Positions 1-6,729 of a DNA stretch of 9,277 bases are shown here, piece after piece. The stretch spans positions 1-9,277 of the forward strand of contig CAMBRJ010000079.1 of NCBI GenBank assembly GCA_945870175.1, written 5' to 3'. The DNA is from Gemmatimonas phototrophica. GTDB lineage: Bacteria > Gemmatimonadota > Gemmatimonadetes > Gemmatimonadales > Gemmatimonadaceae. Under the pieces are notes generated by a model. That model was not told where the DNA came from. It saw nothing but the letters and a program-made list of their open reading frames with translations, and made no database searches. Made by a program: the position numbers and the translations under genes. The stretch's first letter is position 1. Each line of letters starts with the position of its first letter.

Positions 1-491
1 ATCCGGAGTGGGGCAGCGCGTCCGTCGTCGCCGGTGCCGTCGCCGCGACCGGCGCCACGGCGGGAGCAATGCCGTTGGCCGGCGCCTTCGCGGTGGCCGT
101 CGCCCTCGGGATCGCCACCGCTTGGATCGGCGGGCTCACCATGATCACACATCGCCAGATCATCGCCAGCTTCGCCCGTCCGCGCCTTGGTCAGCTCGCC
201 GCCGGCAATCGCAATACCGTGGTCGGCCTTCAGGTGTTCGGGATGACCCTCGATCTCGTCAGGGCAGCACTGCTGGGCGCGCTGTGCTTCGTGCCCGGGT
301 ATCTCCTGGCGGAACGCGTGAACGGCCGCTGGAGCGTCCCTGAGGACCTCTCGCGCGCGATCGTGGTGACGTGCGTGGCCGCGGTCGCCGCGGCCTCGGT
401 CTGGAAGGACTTCCACACGATCCGGGGCACCCGCCGACTGTTCCTGATCTCGCTGGCCGTGGGCACGCTCATGGTGGTGCTCGGTGCCTGA
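1..491 (+). CDS. PTS mannose/sorbose-class EIIC permease, 3' part
   Basis: Partial gene cut by the window start; the frame reads from base 3 and gives 162 residues before the TGA at 489-491. Family members are about 240-265 residues, so roughly the first 80-100 are missing. The fragment is highly hydrophobic, with Ala/Gly/Val-rich membrane segments at the start (SVVAGAVAATGATAGA onward), in the middle (around LVRAALLGALCFVPGY) and at the C-terminus (LFLISLAVGTLMVVLG), separated by short polar loops. This suits the EIIC subunit that, with EIID, forms the sugar channel in the inner membrane. The strongest support is the neighbour, an unmistakable EIID gene that overlaps by 8 nt, followed by HPr and EI. 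The ATG at 69 is internal to the gene, because the frame stays open and protein-like upstream of it. The transported sugar cannot be read from the sequence. Confidence 0.8.
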   Translation, partial: PEWGSASVVAGAVAATGATAGAMPLAGAFAVAVALGIATAWIGGLTMITHRQIIASFARPRLGQLAAGNRNTVVGLQVFGMTLDLVRAALLGALCFVPGYLLAERVNGRWSVPEDLSRAIVVTCVAAVAAASVWKDFHTIRGTRRLFLISLAVGTLMVVLGA

Positions 492-1320
492 CGAACTGCT
501 CGGGCATGAGGCCCTGCGCACCGACACGGGCAGCATGCCCGCGGTGCCCGGCCTCGCGTCCGCACCGCAAATGCGCGCCAAGCTGCGGCTCTCGATCTAC
601 CTGCGCTGTCTCGCCATTCAGGGCTCGTGGAACTACGAGATCCTCGTCGGCAACGGCGTCGGCTTTTGCGTGGAGCCCGCGCTGCGCGAGCTCCCCGGTG
701 GCGTCGACGGGCAGCCATACCGCGAGGCGTTGGCCCGTCAGTCGGTGTACTTCAACGCCCACCCCTATCTGGCGGCGCTCGCGATCGGTGCACTCGCGCG
801 GGCCGAGGTCGAGCAAGTCGCGCCGCAACGCATCGAACGCTTCCGGACAGCCCTCTGCGGCCCGCTCGGCAGTGTCGGAGATCGGTTGGTCTGGGCCGCC
901 TGGTTGCCGGCGTGTTCGCTCGTCGCCCTCTTGCTCTTCGGCCTCGGCGCTCCGGCGCTGGCCGTCGTGCTCGGTTTCCTGATGTTGTATAACCTGGGGC
1001 ATCTCGGGCTGCGCGACTGGGCCCTCCGTGCCGGGTGGCGGCACGGACTCCGTGTCGCCACCGCCCTCGGGCATCCAGTGCTGCAGCATGGTCCGCGCTA
1101 CATTGGTCTGGTCTCAGCCGTGTTGGGCGGATTGGCGCTGCCCCTGGCGGTGCATCGTGCCATCGGTGGTACGGCGCCGCTCACTCCCATTCCCGTGGGC
1201 GTCGCCGTCGTGACGCCGCTTTTGGCCGTGCTCCTTGTGCGACGACAGGCGCACGCTGAGGGATGGCGCGTCGTCTTGGTCCTGCTCGTGGCCTTCGTCC
1301 TCTACTCGGTGGTCCGTTGA
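484..1320 (+). CDS. PTS mannose/sorbose-class EIID subunit
   Basis: A 278-residue protein, the usual size for mannose-class EIID, which pairs with EIIC in the membrane to form the sugar translocator. Family landmarks are QGSWNYE (46-52), the Phe-Asn-x-His-Pro-Tyr motif FNAHPY (90-95) and GPLGSVGD (126-133). The C-terminal half contains several hydrophobic segments (about 135-165, 200-220, 230-250 and 260-277). The GTG start at 484 overlaps the EIIC stop by 8 nt and has only a weak ribosome-binding site. An in-frame ATG at 535 (residue 18) is an alternative start, as the first ~28 residues look unlike the conserved domain. The stop overlaps the HPr start by one base (TGATG). The family call is confident; sugar specificity is unknown. 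Confidence 0.92.
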   Translation: MPDELLGHEALRTDTGSMPAVPGLASAPQMRAKLRLSIYLRCLAIQGSWNYEILVGNGVGFCVEPALRELPGGVDGQPYREALARQSVYFNAHPYLAALAIGALARAEVEQVAPQRIERFRTALCGPLGSVGDRLVWAAWLPACSLVALLLFGLGAPALAVVLGFLMLYNLGHLGLRDWALRAGWRHGLRVATALGHPVLQHGPRYIGLVSAVLGGLALPLAVHRAIGGTAPLTPIPVGVAVVTPLLAVLLVRRQAHAEGWRVVLVLLVAFVLYSVVR

Positions 1321-1586
1321 TGGCTGAACGATCGGTTCAAATCGTGAATAAGCATGGACTCCATGCCCGGCCGGCGGCGGAAATGGTCAAGGCCGCTTCG
1401 CGCTTCAAGTGCGACATCACGATCTCGCGCGATGACCTCGAAGTGAACGGCAAGAGCATCATGGGCGTCATGATGCTTGCGGCGGAGTACGGAGCCATGA
1501 TCACGTTGCGCGCGTCCGGCCCCGATGCCGAGGAGGCGCTGGAATCGCTGGCCGCGCTCGTGGCGGCGCGGTTCGGGGAGAGCTGA
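1320..1586 (+). CDS. ptsH: Phosphocarrier protein HPr
   Basis: An 88-residue protein matching HPr in length and pattern. The phosphorylation site is NKHGLHARPA with the active His at residue 15 and the conserved Arg17-Pro18. HPr receives phosphate from Enzyme I in the cytosol and passes it to EIIA domains. The second landmark is GKSIMGVM with Ser46, the form known from Firmicutes and other bacteria in which HPr kinase/phosphorylase (HprK) phosphorylates Ser46, rather than the enteric version. This suggests a regulatory HprK in the genome, possibly upstream of this window, but none is visible here. The start is the ATG at 1320, which shares one base with the EIID stop; a longer frame opening at 1263 lies inside the EIID gene and is not needed. 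The stop again overlaps the next start by one base. Confidence 0.96.
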   Translation: MAERSVQIVNKHGLHARPAAEMVKAASRFKCDITISRDDLEVNGKSIMGVMMLAAEYGAMITLRASGPDAEEALESLAALVAARFGES

Positions 1587-3355
1587 TGCAGTCCGTGCTC
1601 CGCGGCATTCCGGCGTCACCGGGCATCGTCGTCGGACCCGTGCACCTCCTGCGCTGGGAGGTGCCAGAAGTGAGTCATCGCCTCATCGCTGATGACGCCA
1701 TCGATGCGGAAATCGTCCGGTTGCACGTTGCCTTCGACCGCGCCCGCGATCGCCTGCGTCAGCTGCGTGCGCGCGCGGAGCAGCAAGTGGGACCCGAGGA
1801 AGCGGCGATCTTCGATGTGCAGGTCTCCATCCTCGACGACGGCGAACTCACGCGCAGTACCGAAGCCCTGATTCGCCAGAATCTCGGGGCGGAGAAGGCC
1901 TTCGATCTCGTTCTGCTGGAATGGCGGCAGCGTTTCGCGCGGCACTCGGCGCCGATGCTGCGCGAGAAAGTCGGCGATCTCATGGACGTGCACATCCGCG
2001 TGCTCTCCATGCTGCTCGATCTCCCCGATCATGACCCAGTCGATGTGCCGCCCGGCGCGAACGCCATTCTCGTCACGCACGATCTCACGCCGTCGCTCAC
2101 GCTGCAGCTCGATCGCAACTGCATCTCGGCCATTGCCACCGAGGCGGGCACCGCCACCGCGCACGTCGCCATCCTGGCGCGCTCGCTCGGGCTGCCGGCC
2201 GTCGTCGGCCTGCGCAACGCACTGTCCTTTCTCGTGCCGGGGCAGATCGCCATCCTCGACGGCAACGAAGGCACGCTGCTCATCGCGCCCTCCGACCACG
2301 AAATCGAGGACGCCCGGCTCCGTGTCGAGCAGGAAGCCGGCCGCGTCGACGAGATGCGAGAAATCGCGCACAGCGACGCGATCACGACCGACGGGGTCCG
2401 CATGGTCATTCGCGCCAATGTCGACATCCCCGACGAAGCAGAGATGGGCGCGACCAGCGGCGCCGATGGCGTGGGCCTCATGCGCACCGAGTTCCTCGTC
2501 GTCGGCCGCGCCACCATGCCCGATGAAGAAGAACAGTACAAGGCGTACAAGAAGGTCATTCAGGCGTTCGGCACGCGGCCCGTGATCATCCGCACCTTCG
2601 ACGTCGGCGGTGATAAGCTGCCCGTCGGGGGATTCCCGACCGAGGCCAATCCGTTCCTCGGCTGGCGGGCGATCCGCATGTGCCTCGACGAAAGTGAGCT
2701 GTTCAAGGTGCAGCTCCGCGCGCTGCTGCGGGCGGGCGTGCACGGCGATCTGCGCATCATGCTGCCGCTCGTCGTCACCGTCGACGAAGTCCGGGAAACG
2801 CGTCAGCTTATCGACGAAGCCGTGGCCGAACTCGCCGAGCGCCGTATTCCGTTCCGCGCCGATGTCCCGCTGGGCGTGATGGTCGAAACGCCGGCCGCCG
2901 CGATCGCCTGCGATACACTCGTGCGCGACGTCGACTTCTTCAGCATCGGGTCCAACGACCTTGTGCAGTACACGCTCGCCGTCGATCGTGGCAATGCGAA
3001 CCTGGCCCCGCGCTTCACCCCATTCCATCCGGCCGTCCTGCGCCTCATCGCCCAGGTGCAGGTCACCGGCGCCGCGCACGGCATCGATGTCTGCGTCTGC
3101 GGCGAAATGGGCTCGCAACCGCTGGCCGTCTTCGCCCTCATGGGACTCGGCATTCGGCAGTTGAGCGTGGCCCCGCGGGCCGTCGGTGAAGTGAAGCGCA
3201 TCATTCGCAGTGTGCGCATGGCCGCGGCGCAGGATGCCGCGCAGGCCGCGCTCGCCGCCGGGACCGCGCGCGAGGCGGAAACATTGCTGCGGCGTCGCTT
3301 GCGCACGGAACTCGATGCGGCCGCCCAGTCGGGCGGGTTGCCCGCACTTTCGTAG
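1586..3355 (+). CDS. ptsI: PTS Enzyme I (phosphoenolpyruvate-protein phosphotransferase)
   Basis: A 589-residue protein, slightly longer than the usual ~575. It autophosphorylates from PEP and transfers the phosphate to HPr. The N-terminal domain (about 1-240) holds the HPr-binding helices and the swivelling phosphohistidine domain, with the likely active His193 in GTATAHVAILARS. The C-terminal PEP-binding barrel shows GLMRTEF (297-303), RTFDVGGDK (336-344), VETPAAA (433-439), GSNDLVQYT (455-463) and the catalytic cysteine in CGEMGS (Cys505). All key C-terminal residues are present, so the enzyme should be active. The sequence around His193 departs from the common GGRTSHTAI signature. The last ~45 residues are Ala-rich and probably form an extra helical tail. 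The ATG at 1586 is preceded by GGGGAG at 1575-1580, a good ribosome-binding site, and overlaps the HPr stop by one base. Confidence 0.97.
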   Translation: MQSVLRGIPASPGIVVGPVHLLRWEVPEVSHRLIADDAIDAEIVRLHVAFDRARDRLRQLRARAEQQVGPEEAAIFDVQVSILDDGELTRSTEALIRQNLGAEKAFDLVLLEWRQRFARHSAPMLREKVGDLMDVHIRVLSMLLDLPDHDPVDVPPGANAILVTHDLTPSLTLQLDRNCISAIATEAGTATAHVAILARSLGLPAVVGLRNALSFLVPGQIAILDGNEGTLLIAPSDHEIEDARLRVEQEAGRVDEMREIAHSDAITTDGVRMVIRANVDIPDEAEMGATSGADGVGLMRTEFLVVGRATMPDEEEQYKAYKKVIQAFGTRPVIIRTFDVGGDKLPVGGFPTEANPFLGWRAIRMCLDESELFKVQLRALLRAGVHGDLRIMLPLVVTVDEVRETRQLIDEAVAELAERRIPFRADVPLGVMVETPAAAIACDTLVRDVDFFSIGSNDLVQYTLAVDRGNANLAPRFTPFHPAVLRLIAQVQVTGAAHGIDVCVCGEMGSQPLAVFALMGLGIRQLSVAPRAVGEVKRIIRSVRMAAAQDAAQAALAAGTAREAETLLRRRLRTELDAAAQSGGLPALS

Positions 3356-3369
3356 AGGACTAGTCTACG
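3351..3369 (+). repeat. Short inverted repeat overlapping the ptsI stop codon
   Basis: CGTAGA (3351-3356) and TCTACG (3364-3369) are perfect 6-bp complements around a 7-nt loop, and the left arm contains the ptsI stop codon. No U-tract follows, so it is at most a weak terminator or an mRNA processing/stability element between ptsI and metK. It could also be chance. Confidence 0.35.
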
Positions 3370-3409
3370 CGAGACCCTCTTGCTCGAACCTTTCTACCCA
3401 GAGTGCTGC

Positions 3410-4582
3410 GTGGCCGATCGTCACCTGTTTACGTCAGAGTCCGTGACCGAAGGACATCCGGACAAAATCGCGGATCAGATTTCGGATGCCGTGCTCGACG
3501 CGATTCTGGCCAAGGATCCCGCGGCGCGCGTCGCCTGTGAGACCTTGGTGACGACCGGCCTGGTGGTGATCGCCGGCGAAATCACGACGACCGCCTACGT
3601 GCCGCTGCCGGATATTGTGCGCAAGACGATCGAAGGGATCGGCTACACCGACGCCAACTTCGGCTTCGACAACAAGACCTGCGCCGTCATGAGCACGATC
3701 GACGCGCAGTCGCCCGACATTTCGCAGGGCGTGGACACCGGCGGCGCCGGCGACCAGGGGATGATGTTCGGCTACGCGACCGACGAAACGGCTGAACTCA
3801 TGCCGTTGCCGATCCAACTCGCGCACGCCCTCACGCACCGCCTGGCGGCGTTGCGCAAAGACGGCTCGCTGCCCTGGCTCCGCCCCGACGGCAAGGCGCA
3901 GGTCTCGGTGATCTACGAAGGGGATCGCCCCATCGCCGTCGACACGGTCGTGATTTCGACCCAGCATGACGAGAAGGTCTCGAACACCAAGCTCCGCCGC
4001 GCCATCCTCGACGACGTCATCATGGCGACGATCCCCGAGGAGTACCTGCCCAAGCGCCTCAAGACCCACATCAACCCCACCGGCCGCTTAGTCATCGGCG
4101 GCCCGCAGGGTGATGCCGGTCTGACCGGACGCAAGATCATCGTCGACACCTACGGTGGCATGGGGCGTCATGGCGGCGGTGCCTTCAGCGGCAAGGATCC
4201 CTCCAAGGTCGATCGCTCGGCCTGCTACGCCGCGCGCTGGGTGGCCAAGAACATCGTGGCCGCGAAGCTCGCCACGCGATGCGAAGTGCAGGTGGCCTAC
4301 GCGATCGGTGTCGTGCAGCCGGTCTCGGTGTATGTCCAGACGTTCGGCACCGGCGTGGTCTCCGATCGCGCTATCGAAGCGGCGGTGAATGCGGTGTTCG
4401 ATCTCACGCCGCGCGGCATCACGCGCGATCTGGATCTGCGCAAGCCGATCTATCAGGCCACGGCTGCCTACGGGCACTTCGGTCGCCGTCCGGAAACCAT
4501 CGGCCGCGGCCGTTCTGCTCGGACCACGTTTACGTGGGAACGGACCGACCGCGTCGCGGCGCTCAAGCGCGCGATTCGGTGA
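3410..4582 (+). CDS. metK: S-adenosylmethionine synthetase
   Basis: A 390-residue cytosolic enzyme that makes S-adenosylmethionine from methionine and ATP; the length is typical. The diagnostic motifs, numbered from the chosen start, are SVTEGHPDK (11-19, ATP site with His16), GAGDQGMMFGYATDE (112-126), GGPQGDAGLTGRK (230-242) and the phosphate-binding segment GGGAFSGKDPSKVDRSA (255-271). Essentially the whole protein aligns with the family by eye. The start chosen is the GTG at 3410, giving MADRHLFTSES as in most MetK proteins, with a short GAG at 3401-3403 as a possible ribosome-binding site. The frame is open back to a TTG at 3380, which would add ten residues atypical of the family. The 54-nt gap after ptsI contains no recognisable SAM riboswitch or clear promoter, so co-transcription with ptsI is possible. 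Confidence 0.97.
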   Translation: MADRHLFTSESVTEGHPDKIADQISDAVLDAILAKDPAARVACETLVTTGLVVIAGEITTTAYVPLPDIVRKTIEGIGYTDANFGFDNKTCAVMSTIDAQSPDISQGVDTGGAGDQGMMFGYATDETAELMPLPIQLAHALTHRLAALRKDGSLPWLRPDGKAQVSVIYEGDRPIAVDTVVISTQHDEKVSNTKLRRAILDDVIMATIPEEYLPKRLKTHINPTGRLVIGGPQGDAGLTGRKIIVDTYGGMGRHGGGAFSGKDPSKVDRSACYAARWVAKNIVAAKLATRCEVQVAYAIGVVQPVSVYVQTFGTGVVSDRAIEAAVNAVFDLTPRGITRDLDLRKPIYQATAAYGHFGRRPETIGRGRSARTTFTWERTDRVAALKRAIR

Positions 4583-4590
4583 TCCGCCGC

Positions 4591-4629
4591 GGCGCACCGC
4601 TCCGTACCACGCGTGCGGAGCGGTGTGTC
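4591..4629 (+). terminator. Long GC-rich hairpin after metK (terminator-like, no U-tract)
   Basis: CACCGCTCCG (4595-4604) and CGGAGCGGTG (4616-4625) are perfect 10-bp complements. The stem extends inwards by three pairs (4605-4607 with 4613-4615, the innermost ending near a CACGC loop) and outwards by four more (4591-4594 with 4626-4629), three of the added pairs being G-U. It starts 9 bases after the metK stop. There is no run of T after it, so classic intrinsic termination is uncertain. It may be a U-less terminator or a 3'-end stabiliser. Confidence 0.5.
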
Positions 4630-4630
4630 A

Positions 4631-4654
4631 CGCGGACGGTGGGTCGTCCCCGCG
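4631..4654 (+). repeat. Second, imperfect hairpin ahead of the DUF151 gene
   Basis: CGCGGACG (4631-4638) can pair with CGT (4645-4647) and CCGCG (4650-4654) around a GTGGGT loop, with a two-base CC bulge. It sits between the metK hairpin and the ribosome-binding site at 4666-4671. In DNA this GC-rich such a structure may arise by chance, and I have no functional assignment. Confidence 0.25.
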
Positions 4655-4665
4655 GTCGCTTGCAC

Positions 4666-4671
4666 GAGGAG
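4666..4671 (+). promoter_or_regulatory. Ribosome-binding site of the DUF151 gene
   Basis: GAGGAG lies 5 nt before the ATG at 4677 and 8 nt before the ATG at 4680. It fixes the start of the DUF151 gene in this region even though the same frame stays open for about 290 bases upstream, back through the metK 3' end. Confidence 0.75.
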
Positions 4672-4676
4672 CAACG

Positions 4677-5192
4677 ATGATGGTCGAAGTCACGGTGGCC
4701 CGGCTCGGGCTCGATAGTGCGACCAATTCCTATGTCGTCGTGCTCCGCGAGCGGGGTGGGCGGCGCCTCTTGCCCATCTGGATCGGGCAGCCGGAAGCGG
4801 AATCGATCGCGATGCAGATGAATCAGGTGAAGCGCGAACGGCCGATCACCCACGATCTCTGCAAAGCCCTGATCATCGGACTCGGTGGCACCCTGCGCCG
4901 CGTCTCCATCACCCGCGTGCAGAAGAGCACCTACTACGCGGAGATGCAGATCGAAGGCCCGACCGGCGTCGTCGAAGTCGATGCCCGTCCGTCCGACAGC
5001 ATCGCCATTGCGCTGCGACTCGATGCGCCGATCTTTGCGCCATCCTCGCTGCTCACCACGCTCGACGACACGGCGGAGGCCGAGGGGAAAGAGGGCTCCC
5101 TCGACCCGTCCGACAGCGAATTGACGGCCGAACAACTCAAGGCATATCTCGAGAATCTGCGGCCGGAAGATTTCGGCAAGTTCTCACCGTGA
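4677..5192 (+). CDS. Bifunctional nuclease family protein (DUF151, PF02577)
   Basis: A 171-residue protein (170 if the second of two tandem ATGs is used). The DUF151 core runs from about residue 2 to 122: LPIWIGQPEAESIA (32-45), RPITHDL (55-61), a Tyr-Tyr-Ala strand (86-88) and DARPSDSIAIALR (102-114). The core is followed by an acidic linker and a C-terminal helix ending PEDFGKF, a tail seen in many bacterial members. Plant members were described as bifunctional nucleases acting on RNA and DNA, while bacterial members are little characterised, so the biochemical role here is an inference from the family. No signal peptide, so probably cytosolic. The strong GAGGAG site decides the start. Its stop overlaps the next start by 4 nt (GTGA), so the two are translationally coupled. 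Confidence 0.9.
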   Translation: MMVEVTVARLGLDSATNSYVVVLRERGGRRLLPIWIGQPEAESIAMQMNQVKRERPITHDLCKALIIGLGGTLRRVSITRVQKSTYYAEMQIEGPTGVVEVDARPSDSIAIALRLDAPIFAPSSLLTTLDDTAEAEGKEGSLDPSDSELTAEQLKAYLENLRPEDFGKFSP

Positions 5193-6439
5193 CGTCTCTG
5201 CTCTCCAACCCGATCGTCCAACGCGTGTCCCGACTTCCGTCGTTTCTCCGATTTCTCGCGCTGCCGCTCGTCGTCGCCTCCGTGTCTGTGAGCGTGTCCG
5301 CCTCCGCCCTCCACGCGCAGCCGCGCTCCGTTGACGGTCGCGTGCGTCGCCCCGTCCGTGTCAACGCGGACTCCACTGGTATGGGGCCCGCCGTCGGGAC
5401 CTGGGTCACGTTGCATCGCGTCGGCAAGGACACCGCCGGCCCAATCGATTCCATTCGCTCCGACGGGCAGGGACACTATCGCTTTCGGTGGACGCCCTTT
5501 GGCACGGCCGACGGGGTGTACTTCGCATCGACGACGTGGGGCGGCATCGCCTATTTCACGCCGCCGCTCAAGAACCTCGACGCTCGAGGTGATGATGCCG
5601 AGATCACGGTCTTCGACACCACGTCGGTACGCTTTCAGCTCACGGTCAAGGGTCGGCACTTGATCATCGGGAAGGCCGATACCACCCAGTTCCGTACGGT
5701 CATCGAGGTGTTCGAACTGTCCAACGACAGCTTGCGCACGCTCGTGGCAACCGATACCACCTCGCCAATGCCCACGTGGAGTATCTCCATTCCGGCATCG
5801 GCCCTCGATGTGCGTGCGAACGAAGGGGAAATCTCACCAGACGCGTTTGTCGCGGGCCCCGGTCGCGTGTCCGTCTATGCGCCGATCGCGCCGGGTATCA
5901 AGCAGGTGGCGTTCTCGTACAAGGTGCCCATCAGCAGCTTCCCGCTCTCCATGCGGGCCGAGGGTGGCGCGGTCGTGTTCGAAGTGCTGCTCGAGGAGCC
6001 GGAAGGCTTCGTCACCGGCAAAGGATTCGCCAACGTCGATCCCGTCACGCTCGAGGGACGCAACTTCCGGCGGTTCCTGTCGCAGGACGTCCAGTCGAAT
6101 GCGGAACTCATCATCGAGCTGCCCTCGTCGGGGGCACCCGCGCGCAATCTGTATATCGCAGGACTGTTGCTCGCCATCGGCCTGCTCATGATGGTCGTGC
6201 TGATGCGCTCCATGCAGCGTCGTGCCGCCAATCGTGTCGCGGTCGAGCCCACGCTGCGCCCGCGCGAATCCCATGCGCCTATGCACGAACGACTCGCCCA
6301 GGAGATTGCGGCGCTTGATGAAACGTACGCCCGCATCGCGCAGCCGTCGGAGTCCGTCCAGATGGCCTACGAGACCCGTCGCCGCGAACTGAAGGGCGCC
6401 CTCGGCGCGGCGCTTGCCGACGTGGGGATGCGAACGTAG
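5189..6439 (+). CDS. Exported single-pass membrane protein of unknown function
   Basis: A 416-residue protein I do not recognise as a named gene. A Sec signal peptide is likely: a basic N-terminus, a hydrophobic core (about 19-38) and a cleavage site after ALHA at residue 43. Residues 46-125 look like a beta-sandwich of the carboxypeptidase-regulatory/Ig-like kind, with VDGRV, a WVTLHR strand and SDGQGHYRFRW. Residues 135-310 are further beta-rich extracytoplasmic sequence. A transmembrane segment follows at 321-339 (LYIAGLLLAIGLLMMVVLM), then a basic stop-transfer sequence and a 70-residue tail with a predicted coiled coil (about 366-412, HERLAQEIAALDETYARI onward). The topology is thus outside domains plus a cytoplasmic helical tail. 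The GTG start at 5189 overlaps the DUF151 stop (GTGA). A GTG at 5225 would give a more usual, shorter signal peptide. Confidence 0.85.
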   Translation: MTSLLSNPIVQRVSRLPSFLRFLALPLVVASVSVSVSASALHAQPRSVDGRVRRPVRVNADSTGMGPAVGTWVTLHRVGKDTAGPIDSIRSDGQGHYRFRWTPFGTADGVYFASTTWGGIAYFTPPLKNLDARGDDAEITVFDTTSVRFQLTVKGRHLIIGKADTTQFRTVIEVFELSNDSLRTLVATDTTSPMPTWSISIPASALDVRANEGEISPDAFVAGPGRVSVYAPIAPGIKQVAFSYKVPISSFPLSMRAEGGAVVFEVLLEEPEGFVTGKGFANVDPVTLEGRNFRRFLSQDVQSNAELIIELPSSGAPARNLYIAGLLLAIGLLMMVVLMRSMQRRAANRVAVEPTLRPRESHAPMHERLAQEIAALDETYARIAQPSESVQMAYETRRRELKGALGAALADVGMRT

Positions 6440-6446
6440 CTTTTCC

Positions 6447-6469
6447 CCGTCGCGCATTCGGCGCGGCGG
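6447..6469 (+). terminator. GC-rich hairpin after the exported-protein gene
   Basis: CCGTCGCGC (6447-6455) pairs with GCGCGGCGG (6461-6469), nine pairs with one T-G wobble, around an ATTCG loop. It begins 8 bases after the stop codon and is followed by ACAACTGATT rather than a T run. It resembles the hairpin after metK in position and composition and probably marks the transcript end before the B12 riboswitch. Confidence 0.4.
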
Positions 6470-6482
6470 ACAACTGATTTCA

Positions 6483-6650
6483 GAGCGCAGGATACGGAAA
6501 CCGGTTTAATGCCGGTGCGGCCCCGCCACTGTAACGGGATCTGCCCCACGAGTGCCAACTCGCGAGGCAGCAGCGACACTCACGATGCCACTGACCCTCG
6601 GGTCGGGAAGGCGAGTGGAGCGACCCGGAGCCAGGAGACGACCCGCGCTC
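6483..6650 (+). promoter_or_regulatory. Cobalamin (B12) riboswitch aptamer
   Basis: The aptamer shows the conserved parts in order. A closing P1 helix is formed by GAGCGC (6483-6488) and GCGCTC (6645-6650). GGAAACCGG and CCGGT form a stem at 6496-6516, then comes the highly conserved CACTGTAACGGG (6527-6538). A CGAGT/ACTCG hairpin lies at 6549-6562 inside a CTGCC/GGCAG helix. GCCACTG with GGGAAGGC (about 6588-6612) and GAGTGG follow. The B12 box AGCCAGGAGACGACC lies at about 6629-6643. Adenosylcobalamin or a related corrinoid should bind and lower expression of the btuFCD genes downstream. The 319-nt interval 6440-6758 has no convincing gene and is filled by the hairpin at 6447-6469, this aptamer and its expression platform. 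I could not identify a -35/-10 promoter before it. Confidence 0.95.
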
Positions 6651-6729
6651 ATTCTCGGACGAAGACCCTCGAGGGGGGGCTCGCGCCACGTGTCGTCGTT
6701 GCTTGCCAGACGACGTGCACGCGTGCTCG

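Noticed and set aside
1616..3118. A 500-codon open frame on the - strand opposite ptsI
   Set aside because: It lies wholly antisense to a clear Enzyme I gene, and its product is rich in Asp/His/Arg/Gly with no recognisable domain, as expected for the mirror of high-GC codons.
3356..3409. Possible promoter or SAM riboswitch ahead of metK
   Set aside because: The interval is too short for a SAM riboswitch and I found no convincing pair of -35 and -10 boxes.
4389..4676. Upstream extension of the DUF151 frame into metK
   Set aside because: The extension overlaps the metK 3' end and its sequence is Arg/Ser-rich shadow; GAGGAG before 4677 marks the true start.
6717..6726. GCACGCGTGC, a perfect 10-bp palindrome before the terminator
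   Set aside because: A continuous palindrome of this length is easily found by chance in GC-rich DNA and it has no loop for an RNA hairpin; there is no evidence that it is an operator.
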